Made by a program: the position numbers and the translations under genes
Shown: positions 53,133 to 60,484 of the stretch, one piece after another
Layout: every line of letters starts with the position of its first letter
Position numbering within the stretch: position 1 is the stretch's first letter
NCBI RefSeq assembly: GCF_004000805.1
Contig: NZ_BILY01000025.1
Coordinates: 1 to 64,000, forward strand
Reading direction: 5' to 3'
Origin: Paenibacillus glycanilyticus NBRC 16618
Lineage (GTDB): Bacteria; Bacillota; Bacilli; Paenibacillales; Paenibacillaceae
Length of the DNA stretch: 64,000 nucleotides
Notes under the pieces: model-generated
Databases searched by the model: none
The model's input: the letters and a program-made list of their open reading frames with translations, nothing else
Told to the model about the DNA's origin: nothing

Positions 53133-53805
53133 GTTGTTCCCTCCATGCATTCAAAATCGATGTAAACATCCGTTTGCCGTCTTCCGAGCCGAGGATTTGG
53201 TCAACCGCGCGCTCCGGGTGAGGCATCATGCCCACGACATTGCCCTTCTTGTTGCTGATGCCCGCAATGTTCTCTACCGAACCGTTCGGGTTCGTGTCGC
53301 CTGCGTAACGGAATACGATCTGGTTGTTCGCTTTCAGCTCAGCCAGCGTTGCATCATCGCAATAGTAATTGCCTTCGCCATGCGCAATCGGAATATCGAT
53401 AATCTCGCCCTGCGAGTATTGGTTCGTAAATGCTGTTCCGTTGTTTACCACTTCAAGCAGCTGCTGCTGACAACGGAATTTAAGACCTGTGTTGCGAATC
53501 AGTGCGCCTGGCAGAAGGTTAGCTTCGGTCAGGATTTGGAAACCGTTACAGATGCCAAGGATAAACTTGCCTTGCTCTGCTGCTTTTACAACTTCATTCA
53601 TGACCGGAGCAAAACTAGCCATTGCGCCGCAGCGCAGGTAGTCGCCGTAGGAGAAGCCGCCCGGTACAAGAATCGCGTCGTAACCGGAAAGGTCAGTCGC
53701 CGTATGCCATACGTAATCAACCTCTTGGCCGATTGTATCTTCTACCGCTTTGAAGCAGTCAATGTCACAGTTGGAGCCGGGGAATACGAGAACCGCAAAC
53801 TTCAT
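53110..53805 (-). CDS. purQ: FGAM synthase, glutaminase subunit
   Basis: A 231-aa class-I glutamine amidotransferase: nucleophile Cys in LGICNGFQ and the His-Glu pair in MPHPERAV. It supplies ammonia to PurL. It is 3 bases from purS and overlaps purL. Confidence 0.96.
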   Translation of the reverse strand: MKFAVLVFPGSNCDIDCFKAVEDTIGQEVDYVWHTATDLSGYDAILVPGGFSYGDYLRCGAMASFAPVMNEVVKAAEQGKFILGICNGFQILTEANLLPGALIRNTGLKFRCQQQLLEVVNNGTAFTNQYSQGEIIDIPIAHGEGNYYCDDATLAELKANNQIVFRYAGDTNPNGSVENIAGISNKKGNVVGMMPHPERAVDQILGSEDGKRMFTSILNAWREQHGAAING

Positions 53806-53808
53806 CGA

Positions 53809-54051
53809 TTATCCCTCCAATTCAAAACGGAAATCTTCGACTACCGTGTTTGCCAGCAGCTTTTCGCACATGACTTTCACGCGTGCTTCCGCTTCCGCGC
53901 GGTCGTTCGTGTCGAGCTGAAGCTCCAGGTATTTACCGATGCGGACTTTATCAACTTCCGCGAAGCCCATCGTGTGCAGCGAGCCTTGAACGGCTTGACC
54001 TTGCGGGTCGAGTACATTTTCTTTAATCGTGACGTAGACTTTTGCTTTCAT
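53809..54051 (-). CDS. purS: FGAM synthase subunit PurS
   Basis: An 80-aa small subunit that bridges PurL and PurQ. The start KVYVTIKENVLDPQGQAVQ is typical. It follows a 364-base spacer after purC, in contrast to the tight spacing elsewhere in the operon. AGGAGGCC precedes the ATG. Confidence 0.95.
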   Translation of the reverse strand: MKAKVYVTIKENVLDPQGQAVQGSLHTMGFAEVDKVRIGKYLELQLDTNDRAEAEARVKVMCEKLLANTVVEDFRFELEG

Positions 54052-54099
54052 AGTAGGGCCTCCTGAAAATGGTTTTTCCGGTCGTGAGGTGGGACGTGC

Positions 54100-54330
54100 T
54101 GGCAGCCATTAGTTCGCTCGGTCGCAAGGGTATCTCTCTACATCGCTGTTGAAATCGGAAAATTTGATTAGAACCGCTCAGCGGTTATTTTCCGAATTTC
54201 AAAGGCGAGCGCTATCGCTCTCCGATAGATACCCTTGCTCCCTTACTCCCGGCAGCCGGACTTCCAACACCCTCCCGGGTAGTCGTGTGAGCAGCATTGG
54301 GCGTTAGCGCACTATCGTGCTCAACGCCAT
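54100..54330 (-). other. Multi-hairpin element in the purC-purS spacer
   Basis: The 364 bases between purC and purS hold no gene. They hold nested inverted repeats: GCAAGGGTAT (54124-54133) with ATACCCTTGC (54229-54238); inside it TTGAAAT-CGGAAAA (54149-54162) with TTTTCCG-A-ATTTCAA (54188-54202); within that AACCGCT/AGCGGTT (54172-54186); a separate GAGCG/CGCTC (54207-54220). Beyond them lies GGCGTT/AACGCC (54300-54328). The part nearest purC (54340-54415) is very A/T-rich. The structure reads the same on either strand. An attenuator, a processing site or an inserted repeat element are all possible. Confidence 0.7.
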
Positions 54331-54415
54331 AAAAACATAAGAACGTACATCGATATATCAATAAACTAACTAATAAATATATTAATTAACTAATATACAG
54401 ATAAATAATTTCGAT

Positions 54416-55315
54416 CTATACCAGCGAACGGCCGGTTAAACGGCTGTAGATGTCGAGGTAACGATTGGTTGTTTCGTTTACGACGGATTCGGGAAGAGGA
54501 GCCGGTTTGCTGTCTCGATCCCAATCGGAGCCGAGAAGGTAAGTACGGACCGGTTCTTTGTCCATGCTGTCGATCTCGATATCGTAAGCGTAGTTGCTCT
54601 CCGCCCAGAAACGCGAGGAATCCGGGGTAAAGATCTCGTCGATCAGAATGACTTTGCCGTCGATCAGCCCGAATTCGAATTTGCAGTCGGCAAGGATAAT
54701 GCCATGCTTCGCGCAATATTCGTGAGCGAATTCGTACAGCTTGATGCTGCGGTCGCGAAGCTCTTCAGCGAGCTCAGCGCCAACCATCTCCTGCATCCGC
54801 TCGAACGGAATGTCCTCGTCGTGGCCAACGTCGTTTTTCGCTGCCGGCGTAAAGATCGGCTGAGGGAAGCGTTCGTTTTTGCGCATGCCTTCCGGAAGCT
54901 CGATGCCGTTGATCGCGGACGTTTGCTGGTATTGTCTCCAGCCGCCGCCGGTGATATAGCCGCGAACGACGCATTCAATGTCGATACGCTCGGCTTTTTT
55001 CGTCACCATGATCCGGTCCTTCAGAAGCTCGGGCGCCGTAACGATGTCCCCAAGCTTTTCGACGTCCGTGTGTACGACATGGTTCGTTTGAATATCGGCC
55101 GTTTGCTCGAACCAGAAAGCCGACAGGCGGTTCAGCACATTGCCCTTTTGCGGAACAGCCGGATCCAATACATAGTCGAATGCCGAGATGCGGTCTGTCA
55201 CGACGATCAGGTAATGCTCGCCAAGATCGTAAAGCTCACGAACCTTGCCTTTATACAGCAGCGGAGCTTTGATGTAGTCCGCCGCCGTGGATAAAGCTTG
55301 CGATTGTGCAGTCAT
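54416..55315 (-). CDS. purC: SAICAR synthase, long form
   Basis: A 299-aa ATP-dependent enzyme joining CAIR and aspartate (step 8). Clear motifs: YKGKVRELYDLG, VTDRISAFDYVL, GYITGGGWRQYQ and LIDEIFTPDSSRFW. The length is of the yeast/actinobacterial type (about 300 aa), not the about 240-aa form known from B. subtilis. It lies in the normal operon position, 21 bases after purB, but is followed by the unusual spacer before purS. Confidence 0.94.
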   Translation of the reverse strand: MTAQSQALSTAADYIKAPLLYKGKVRELYDLGEHYLIVVTDRISAFDYVLDPAVPQKGNVLNRLSAFWFEQTADIQTNHVVHTDVEKLGDIVTAPELLKDRIMVTKKAERIDIECVVRGYITGGGWRQYQQTSAINGIELPEGMRKNERFPQPIFTPAAKNDVGHDEDIPFERMQEMVGAELAEELRDRSIKLYEFAHEYCAKHGIILADCKFEFGLIDGKVILIDEIFTPDSSRFWAESNYAYDIEIDSMDKEPVRTYLLGSDWDRDSKPAPLPESVVNETTNRYLDIYSRLTGRSLV

Positions 55316-55336
55316 TCCTCGAATCCCCCTTGCCCT

Positions 55337-56632
55337 TTAGTTCAAGCCAAGACGCGTAAAGATGGTATTCACATGCTTTAAGTGCCAAGCCGGATTGAAA
55401 GCATCTTCGATCTCTTCAGCCGACAGAAGGCTTGTGATCTCAGGTGTCGACTCGATGATGTCGCGGAATTGGCGCTGCTCTTCCCACGCCTGCATCGCGC
55501 GCGGCTGTACCGTGTCGTAAGCTTGCTCGCGGCTGAGGCCTTTGTCGATCAGCTTTGTCATGACGCGGCCGGAGAACGGAACGCCAAATGTGCGCTGCAT
55601 GTTTTTCTTCATATTTTCAGGGAACACGGTCAGGTTCTGAATGATGTTGCCCAGACGATTCAGCATGTAGTTCAGAAGCATCGTTGCATCCGGCAAAATA
55701 ACGCGTTCCGCAGACGAGTGGCTGATGTCGCGCTCATGCCAGAGCGGTACGTTCTCGTAAGCGGTCAGCATGTGGCCGCGGATTACGCGGGACAGGCCGG
55801 AGATGTTCTCGCAGCCGATCGGGTTGCGTTTGTGAGGCATTGCGGACGAGCCTTTTTGGCCTTTTGCGAAAGCTTCTTCCACTTCACGGAATTCGCTCTT
55901 CTGCAAAGCGCGGATTTCCGTAGCGAATTTATCAAGCGATGTTGCAACAAGCGCCAGTGTCGCCATGTATTCAGCGTGACGGTCACGCTGCAGCGTTTGC
56001 GTCGAGATTGGAGCCGGGCTAATGCCGAGCTTTTTGCAAACAAACTCTTCAACGAACGGATCGATGTTCGCGTAAGTACCGACAGCACCGGAAATTTTAC
56101 CGAATTGAACGCCGTTTGCCGCATGCTCGAAGCGCTCGAGGTTGCGTTTCATTTCTTCATGCCACAGCGCCATTTTCAGGCCAAACGTTGTTGGCTCGGC
56201 GTGCACGCCATGCGTACGGCCCATCATAGGCGTATCTTTGTATTGGATCGCTTTCTCGCGAAGGATCGAGATGAAACGCTCGATGTCTTTTTTGAGAATC
56301 GCATTTGCTTGAAGAAGCAGGTAGCCGTTTGCCGTATCGACAACGTCAGTCGAAGTCAGGCCGTAGTGAACCCATTTGCGTTCCGGACCAACCGTCTCGG
56401 ATACCGCGCGAGTGAACGCGATTACGTCATGGCGGGTTTCTTGCTCGATTTCGTAAATGCGGTCGATATTGAAAGTAGCCGCTTTGCGAAGCGCTTCTAC
56501 GTCTTCTGCCGGAATAACGCCAAGCTCAACCCAAGCCTCGCAGGAGCAAAGCTCAACCTCAAGCCATGCCTGGAATTTATTCTGCTCCGTCCAAATTGCT
56601 CTCATTTCCGGTCTGCTGTAACGCTCTAACAT
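55337..56632 (-). CDS. purB: Adenylosuccinate lyase
   Basis: A 431-aa fumarase/aspartase superfamily enzyme that acts twice: SAICAR to AICAR, and adenylosuccinate to AMP. The signature GSSAMPHKRNPIGCENI and the HYGLTSTDVVDTA region are intact. The gene is 7 bases after purK. Confidence 0.96.
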   Translation of the reverse strand: MLERYSRPEMRAIWTEQNKFQAWLEVELCSCEAWVELGVIPAEDVEALRKAATFNIDRIYEIEQETRHDVIAFTRAVSETVGPERKWVHYGLTSTDVVDTANGYLLLQANAILKKDIERFISILREKAIQYKDTPMMGRTHGVHAEPTTFGLKMALWHEEMKRNLERFEHAANGVQFGKISGAVGTYANIDPFVEEFVCKKLGISPAPISTQTLQRDRHAEYMATLALVATSLDKFATEIRALQKSEFREVEEAFAKGQKGSSAMPHKRNPIGCENISGLSRVIRGHMLTAYENVPLWHERDISHSSAERVILPDATMLLNYMLNRLGNIIQNLTVFPENMKKNMQRTFGVPFSGRVMTKLIDKGLSREQAYDTVQPRAMQAWEEQRQFRDIIESTPEITSLLSAEEIEDAFNPAWHLKHVNTIFTRLGLN

Positions 56633-56639
56633 GTACCGT

Positions 56640-57806
56640 TCACACCTTCCAAATAGTTGTCTCTTCTATCCAATCAAGCGCCTGCTGCACATCGCCGGCA
56701 AGCACGTTTACATGGCCCATTTTCCGTTTGAATACGGCGTCCTTCTTGCCATACAGATGAACCTTCGGAGCAACGTTTAATCTTGCCGCCTCTTCATCAT
56801 GCTTCGCCATCCGCGCAAGCAGCGGCTCTACATGCTGACCAAGGACGTTCACCATAACAACCGGCGTAAGCAGCTCCGTATCGCCCAGCGGCAAATTGCA
56901 TACCGCGCGAACATGCTGTTCGAACTGCGAGGTCCGGCAAGCTTCCATCGTATAGTGGCCGCTGTTATGAGGGCGCGGTGCCAGCTCGTTAACGAACAGC
57001 TCGCCATCGGCCGTCAGGAACAGCTCTACGGCAATCAGGCCAACTACGCCAAGCCCTTCCGCGATCTTGACCGCCAGCTTCTCCGCTTCCTTCTGAACGC
57101 TCTCCGCAATGCGTGCCGGAACGATCGACAGATGCAAAATATTCTCGACATGAATATTTTCCGCAGCGGGGAACGCTTTTATCTCGCCTTGAGGACTTCT
57201 TGCCGCAATAACGGATAATTCTTTGTCAAACTTAATGAATTGCTCCAGCACTAGCTCTACGCCGGCACGGCTTAACGTCTCGTACGCTTCTTCGATCTCG
57301 TCAAAGCTCCGAATCACCCATTGCCCTTTGCCGTCATAACCGCCCATTGCCGTCTTCAGCACGCATGGAAGTCCAAACTTTTCAGCTGCGGCTCGCAGCT
57401 CTTCGCTGCTCCGGATTTCGCTGTACGGGGCAACCCGTACGCCCGCCGCTTCGATCGCACGCTTCTCGCGAAGCCGGTGCTGCGTCGTATAGAGCAGCTC
57501 GCTGCCCTGCGGCACGTACGATTCCGACATGAGCATCGCCGCCACATCGGCATCGACATTCTCGAACTCGTACGTAATGACATCCGCCCGGCGAGCCAAC
57601 TCGCGGGCCGCTTCGCGGTCGTTGTAAGCAGCGACGATCTGGTCCGCTACTTGTCCGCAAGGCGCATCGGCTGTCGGGTCAAGCGCTACGAAGCGGTAAC
57701 CCATCGCGCTGCCTGCGAGCGCCATCATCCGGCCAAGCTGTCCGCCGCCCAGCACGCCAATGGTGCTGCCCGGCATAAGCGTTCGCTTGTTATCTTCCGT
57801 CATCAT
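56640..57806 (-). CDS. purK: N5-carboxyaminoimidazole ribonucleotide synthase
   Basis: A 388-aa ATP-grasp enzyme carboxylating AIR to N5-CAIR (step 6a). The N-terminus TIGVLGGGQLGRMMALAG and the ATP-grasp loop GYDGKGQWV are typical. It overlaps the purE stop by 4 bases (ATGA). Confidence 0.96.
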   Translation of the reverse strand: MMTEDNKRTLMPGSTIGVLGGGQLGRMMALAGSAMGYRFVALDPTADAPCGQVADQIVAAYNDREAARELARRADVITYEFENVDADVAAMLMSESYVPQGSELLYTTQHRLREKRAIEAAGVRVAPYSEIRSSEELRAAAEKFGLPCVLKTAMGGYDGKGQWVIRSFDEIEEAYETLSRAGVELVLEQFIKFDKELSVIAARSPQGEIKAFPAAENIHVENILHLSIVPARIAESVQKEAEKLAVKIAEGLGVVGLIAVELFLTADGELFVNELAPRPHNSGHYTMEACRTSQFEQHVRAVCNLPLGDTELLTPVVMVNVLGQHVEPLLARMAKHDEEAARLNVAPKVHLYGKKDAVFKRKMGHVNVLAGDVQQALDWIEETTIWKV

Positions 57807-58288
57807 AATGTCTCACTGCTTTCCAGCACTTCCTGCTTGATCCGCTCGCGCCGCGCTTCCACCCGGGCTTGTACTTCAGGATCGAAAGCACCGAGCATTT
57901 GAGCGGCCAGCAGTCCGGCGTTTGTACCGCCGGCATTGCCGATGGCTACCGTCGCAACCGGAATGCCGCCCGGCATTTGCACGATCGACAGGAGCGAATC
58001 AAGACCGCTCAGATTCGAGGATTTGACTGGCACGCCGATTACCGGCAGAATCGTCTTCGCAGCAACCATGCCCGGCAAATGCGCGGCACCGCCGGCACCC
58101 GCGATGATTACTTTAAGGCCGCGTTCTGCAGCCGTCTCCGCATATTCGAACATTAAATCCGGTGTCCGGTGAGCGGAAACAACCTTTTTCTCGTAAGGAA
58201 TTTGCAGCTCTTCTAACACGTCGCAGGCAAGTTTCATTGTATCCCAATCCGACTTGCTGCCCATGATGACGCCTACTTTCGCAGACAT
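57803..58288 (-). CDS. purE: N5-CAIR mutase
   Basis: A 161-aa mutase (step 6b). MGSKSDWDTM, SAHRTPD and GAGGAAHLPGM are the class-I PurE motifs. The start at 58288 has GAAGG before it; the longer open frame upstream runs into the riboswitch leader and is not coding. It is the first gene of the operon. Confidence 0.96.
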   Translation of the reverse strand: MSAKVGVIMGSKSDWDTMKLACDVLEELQIPYEKKVVSAHRTPDLMFEYAETAAERGLKVIIAGAGGAAHLPGMVAAKTILPVIGVPVKSSNLSGLDSLLSIVQMPGGIPVATVAIGNAGGTNAGLLAAQMLGAFDPEVQARVEARRERIKQEVLESSETL

Positions 58289-58335
58289 GCGTTCAAACCT
58301 TCCTTCATCTATAAATTGTGTATATCCCGCGAAAC

Positions 58336-58382
58336 GTAAAAATCCCGCGCCGCAACCATACTTTCTATGGATGCTGCCGGGA
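58336..58382 (-). terminator. Leader terminator of the pur operon
   Basis: Interrupted stem from TCCCGGC ... CCATA, 5-base loop, TATGG ... GCGGGA, followed on the minus strand by TTTTTAC. It sits between the guanine riboswitch and purE, where an expression platform is expected. Another hairpin (58440-58482, GGTTGCCC/GGGCAGCC) lies between it and the aptamer. Confidence 0.65.
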
Positions 58383-58495
58383 CCCGAGCAGATGGCAACA
58401 ATTGTTGTCTTTACTTCAATTACAAAAGTTTCGCAATGCAAAGACAGCATAAGGCTGCCCTGTTAAAGGGGCAACCTGTCTATTTGTTCCATCAA

Positions 58496-58561
58496 CTCGT
58501 AGTCCGAAAAATATGGTTTTCGGGTAGATACTTTCGGGCCTTTTTCCCGAGGATATACGAG
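58496..58561 (-). ncRNA. Guanine-type purine riboswitch aptamer
   Basis: On the minus strand P1 CTCGT/ACGAG encloses TATATCC, the P2 arm CTCGGG/CCCGAA with kissing loop, TATCTACC (J2/3), the P3 arm CCGAAAA/TTTTCGG, and GGACTACGAG. The pyrimidine in GACTA is C, the known mark of guanine rather than adenine specificity. It lies in front of purE, a well-known site, and would turn the operon off when guanine or hypoxanthine is high. Confidence 0.92.
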
Positions 58562-58615
58562 ATCTTTCAACCTATTTACGGAGCATTCGAGAAATGTTCC
58601 GCCTTAACCTATTTC

Positions 58616-58644
58616 AGTTTATCCAATCCCCCTATGTCTGTCAA
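58616..58644 (-). promoter_or_regulatory. Sigma-A promoter of the pur operon
   Basis: TTGACA (58639-58644), 17 bases, TAAACT (58616-58621) on the minus strand, 55 bases ahead of the riboswitch aptamer. Confidence 0.8.
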
Positions 58645-58657
58645 TGAAAAGCGTATA

Positions 58658-58702
58658 AAATACGAACATTAAAATAAATGAGTTCAAATAAAGTTCGTTT
58701 TT
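58658..58702. promoter_or_regulatory. Pair of inverted PurR boxes
   Basis: AAATACGAACATT on the plus strand (58658-58670) and AAAAACGAACTTT on the minus strand (58690-58702) each match the PurBox consensus AWWWCCGAACWWT at 12 of 13 positions, facing each other just upstream of the -35. PurR repression relieved by PRPP is known for such sites. Confidence 0.8.
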
Positions 58703-58833
58703 GTCTTAAATTGCAAGGAATTCGCTTTCCTTTTTCTGCCGTTATCAATTTATTTGGCATGGTTTTAAGTTAGGGGAGCTGCCGAATAGAATAGTAGGAG
58801 AAGAATCCGAATCATTAAAGGAGGCGAGAGGCG

Positions 58834-60120
58834 ATGTTGATCCATACCGTCAAAGGGCGGGACACCGTACAGAGTCTGGCGCTGCAGTATAGCCTGTCCC
58901 AGGAAGCTGTCCTTGCCGCCAATGGCATGCAGGCAACCGAGCCTCTCGCCGCCGGGCAAGCGCTCATTATCCCCCTCGAGGCTGACAGCCATCAGGTCAT
59001 ACCGGGAGAAACCTTATGGACGATCTCGCAAAAATACGGCATCACTCTGCAGGAGCTGGCCAGAGTTAACCATATTACTAATCCCGCCCTTATTCTTCCC
59101 GGCATGCGGCTCCGCATTCCGAGTCCGCGCAAGATGGCGATCGAAGCGAACGGCTATGCCGAGCCTGCTGTCTCGACTTCGGGCATCACCGCCAGTGCGG
59201 CTGCTGCAGCCAGACATTTAACCTTCCTTAGTCCTTTCAGTTATCAGGTTAGGCCGGACGGCTCGCTAAGCGCCTTAAATGATTTGCCGGCTATTCAGGA
59301 AGCTTACCGCGGACGGGCTGCGCCCATGATGGTGATTACGAATTTTGACGGCTATGCGTTCAGCCCAAGTCTGGTCCATTTCATTCTAACGAACGAAGCC
59401 GTGAAGGAACGGCTGATCCAAGGGATCATATACGTCATGCGGATGAATAAGTATTGGGCTCTTAACGTAGATTTTGCTTTTATTCCGGCGGCCGACCGCA
59501 AGCTGTATCATCAGTTCCTGGAACGGCTTGCCGGCTCTCTTCATGCCATCGGATGCCTTGTTTCCTCGACCCTGCCGCCGGTTAGTTCACCCGATCAGGA
59601 CGGACAGCTCTTCGAAGGGCAGGATTACGCCGAGCAAGGCCGGATTCTCGATTTCGTTATTCTTATGACTTACGAATGGGGATGGGCGGGCGGACCGCCA
59701 ATGGCGGTTGCTCCAAAGAATGAAGTAGCCAAAGTGTTGAACTATGCGATATCTCTGATTCCGTCCACCAAAATTATGCTTGGGATGCCGCTTTACGGCT
59801 ATGACTGGACACTTCCTTATATCCCGGGTCAGGATTGGGCGATGTCCGTCAGTTCGGGCAATGCGGTGCGAAGAGCTGCCAGGTATGGCGCTGCTATTCA
59901 TTACGATCCAATCGCCGAATCGCCGTATTACGGTTACAGGGATGAGTACGGGCGCGACCATCAGGTCTGGTACGAGGATGCGAGGAGCGTGCAGGCGAAG
60001 CTTGATCTGGTCAAATGCTATCATCTGCGAGGGGTGAGCACCTGGGTGCTTGATGTTCCGTTCCCTGCCTTCTGGCAGGTGCTGGAGCATAACTTTCATG
60101 TTTATAAGCCTGTGAGGTAA
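58834..60120 (+). CDS. SleL/YaaH-like LysM-GH18 protein with substituted catalytic Glu
   Basis: A 428-aa protein with two LysM repeats (about 2-47 and 52-96) and a GH18 barrel (about 125-428), the layout of SleL/YaaH cortical fragment-lytic enzymes on spores. No signal peptide, as in SleL. In the family motif, where NIDFE carries the catalytic Glu, this protein has NVDFAFI: Ala215, encoded by GCT at 59476-59478. It may be inactive as a glycosidase and act as a binding or coat-assembly protein. ATG with AAAGGAGGCGAG. It is transcribed divergently from the pur operon. Confidence 0.9.
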   Translation: MLIHTVKGRDTVQSLALQYSLSQEAVLAANGMQATEPLAAGQALIIPLEADSHQVIPGETLWTISQKYGITLQELARVNHITNPALILPGMRLRIPSPRKMAIEANGYAEPAVSTSGITASAAAAARHLTFLSPFSYQVRPDGSLSALNDLPAIQEAYRGRAAPMMVITNFDGYAFSPSLVHFILTNEAVKERLIQGIIYVMRMNKYWALNVDFAFIPAADRKLYHQFLERLAGSLHAIGCLVSSTLPPVSSPDQDGQLFEGQDYAEQGRILDFVILMTYEWGWAGGPPMAVAPKNEVAKVLNYAISLIPSTKIMLGMPLYGYDWTLPYIPGQDWAMSVSSGNAVRRAARYGAAIHYDPIAESPYYGYRDEYGRDHQVWYEDARSVQAKLDLVKCYHLRGVSTWVLDVPFPAFWQVLEHNFHVYKPVR

Positions 60121-60171
60121 AGTGTGAACAAACTGCCCTAATACGTCCGGACCCGCCCGTTCTAGATATCC

Positions 60172-60379
60172 CTTAACGATGTCGCACATCGTTAAGACCA
60201 TCAGATGGCGGCTTTTCCAGAGCCTTAACGATGCGGCGCATCGTTAAGAATCGGAAAAGCAGCCGGTTTTATCTTTTTTTCTTCTTTTATAGACATCTTA
60301 ACGATGCCGCACATCGTTAAGATGATCAAAATACCGAAGATCGGAAGCCTTAACGATACCGCGTATCGTTAAGGCTTCC
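60172..60379. repeat. Array of four palindromes of the CTTAACGATG family
   Basis: Four near-identical palindromes at 60172-60196, 60224-60248, 60297-60321 and 60343-60379: arms CTTAACGATG or CTTAACGATAC with central CGC-type cores. The last extends to 17-bp arms. Distances between centres are 52, 73 and 52 bases. They lie in a convergent intergenic region with no gene. No T-run follows the copies. Confidence 0.8.
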
Positions 60380-60398
60380 GCGATCATACAAAAACAAA

Positions 60399-60428
60399 CG
60401 GCCGTGCAGAAATGAATCTGCACGGCCG
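60399..60428 (-). terminator. Terminator of the drug exporter operon
   Basis: CGGCCGTGCAGA/TCTGCACGGCCG, 12-bp stem, 6-base loop, then TTTGTTTTT on the minus strand. A second hairpin (TTGGTTAAA/TTTAACCAA with inner CCAAGC/GCTTGG) lies at 60446-60481, between it and the stop codon. Confidence 0.85.
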
Positions 60429-60484
60429 CCTTTTATATTCACCTATTGGTTAAATCCAAGCGCAGCTTGGCGTTTAACCAACTC

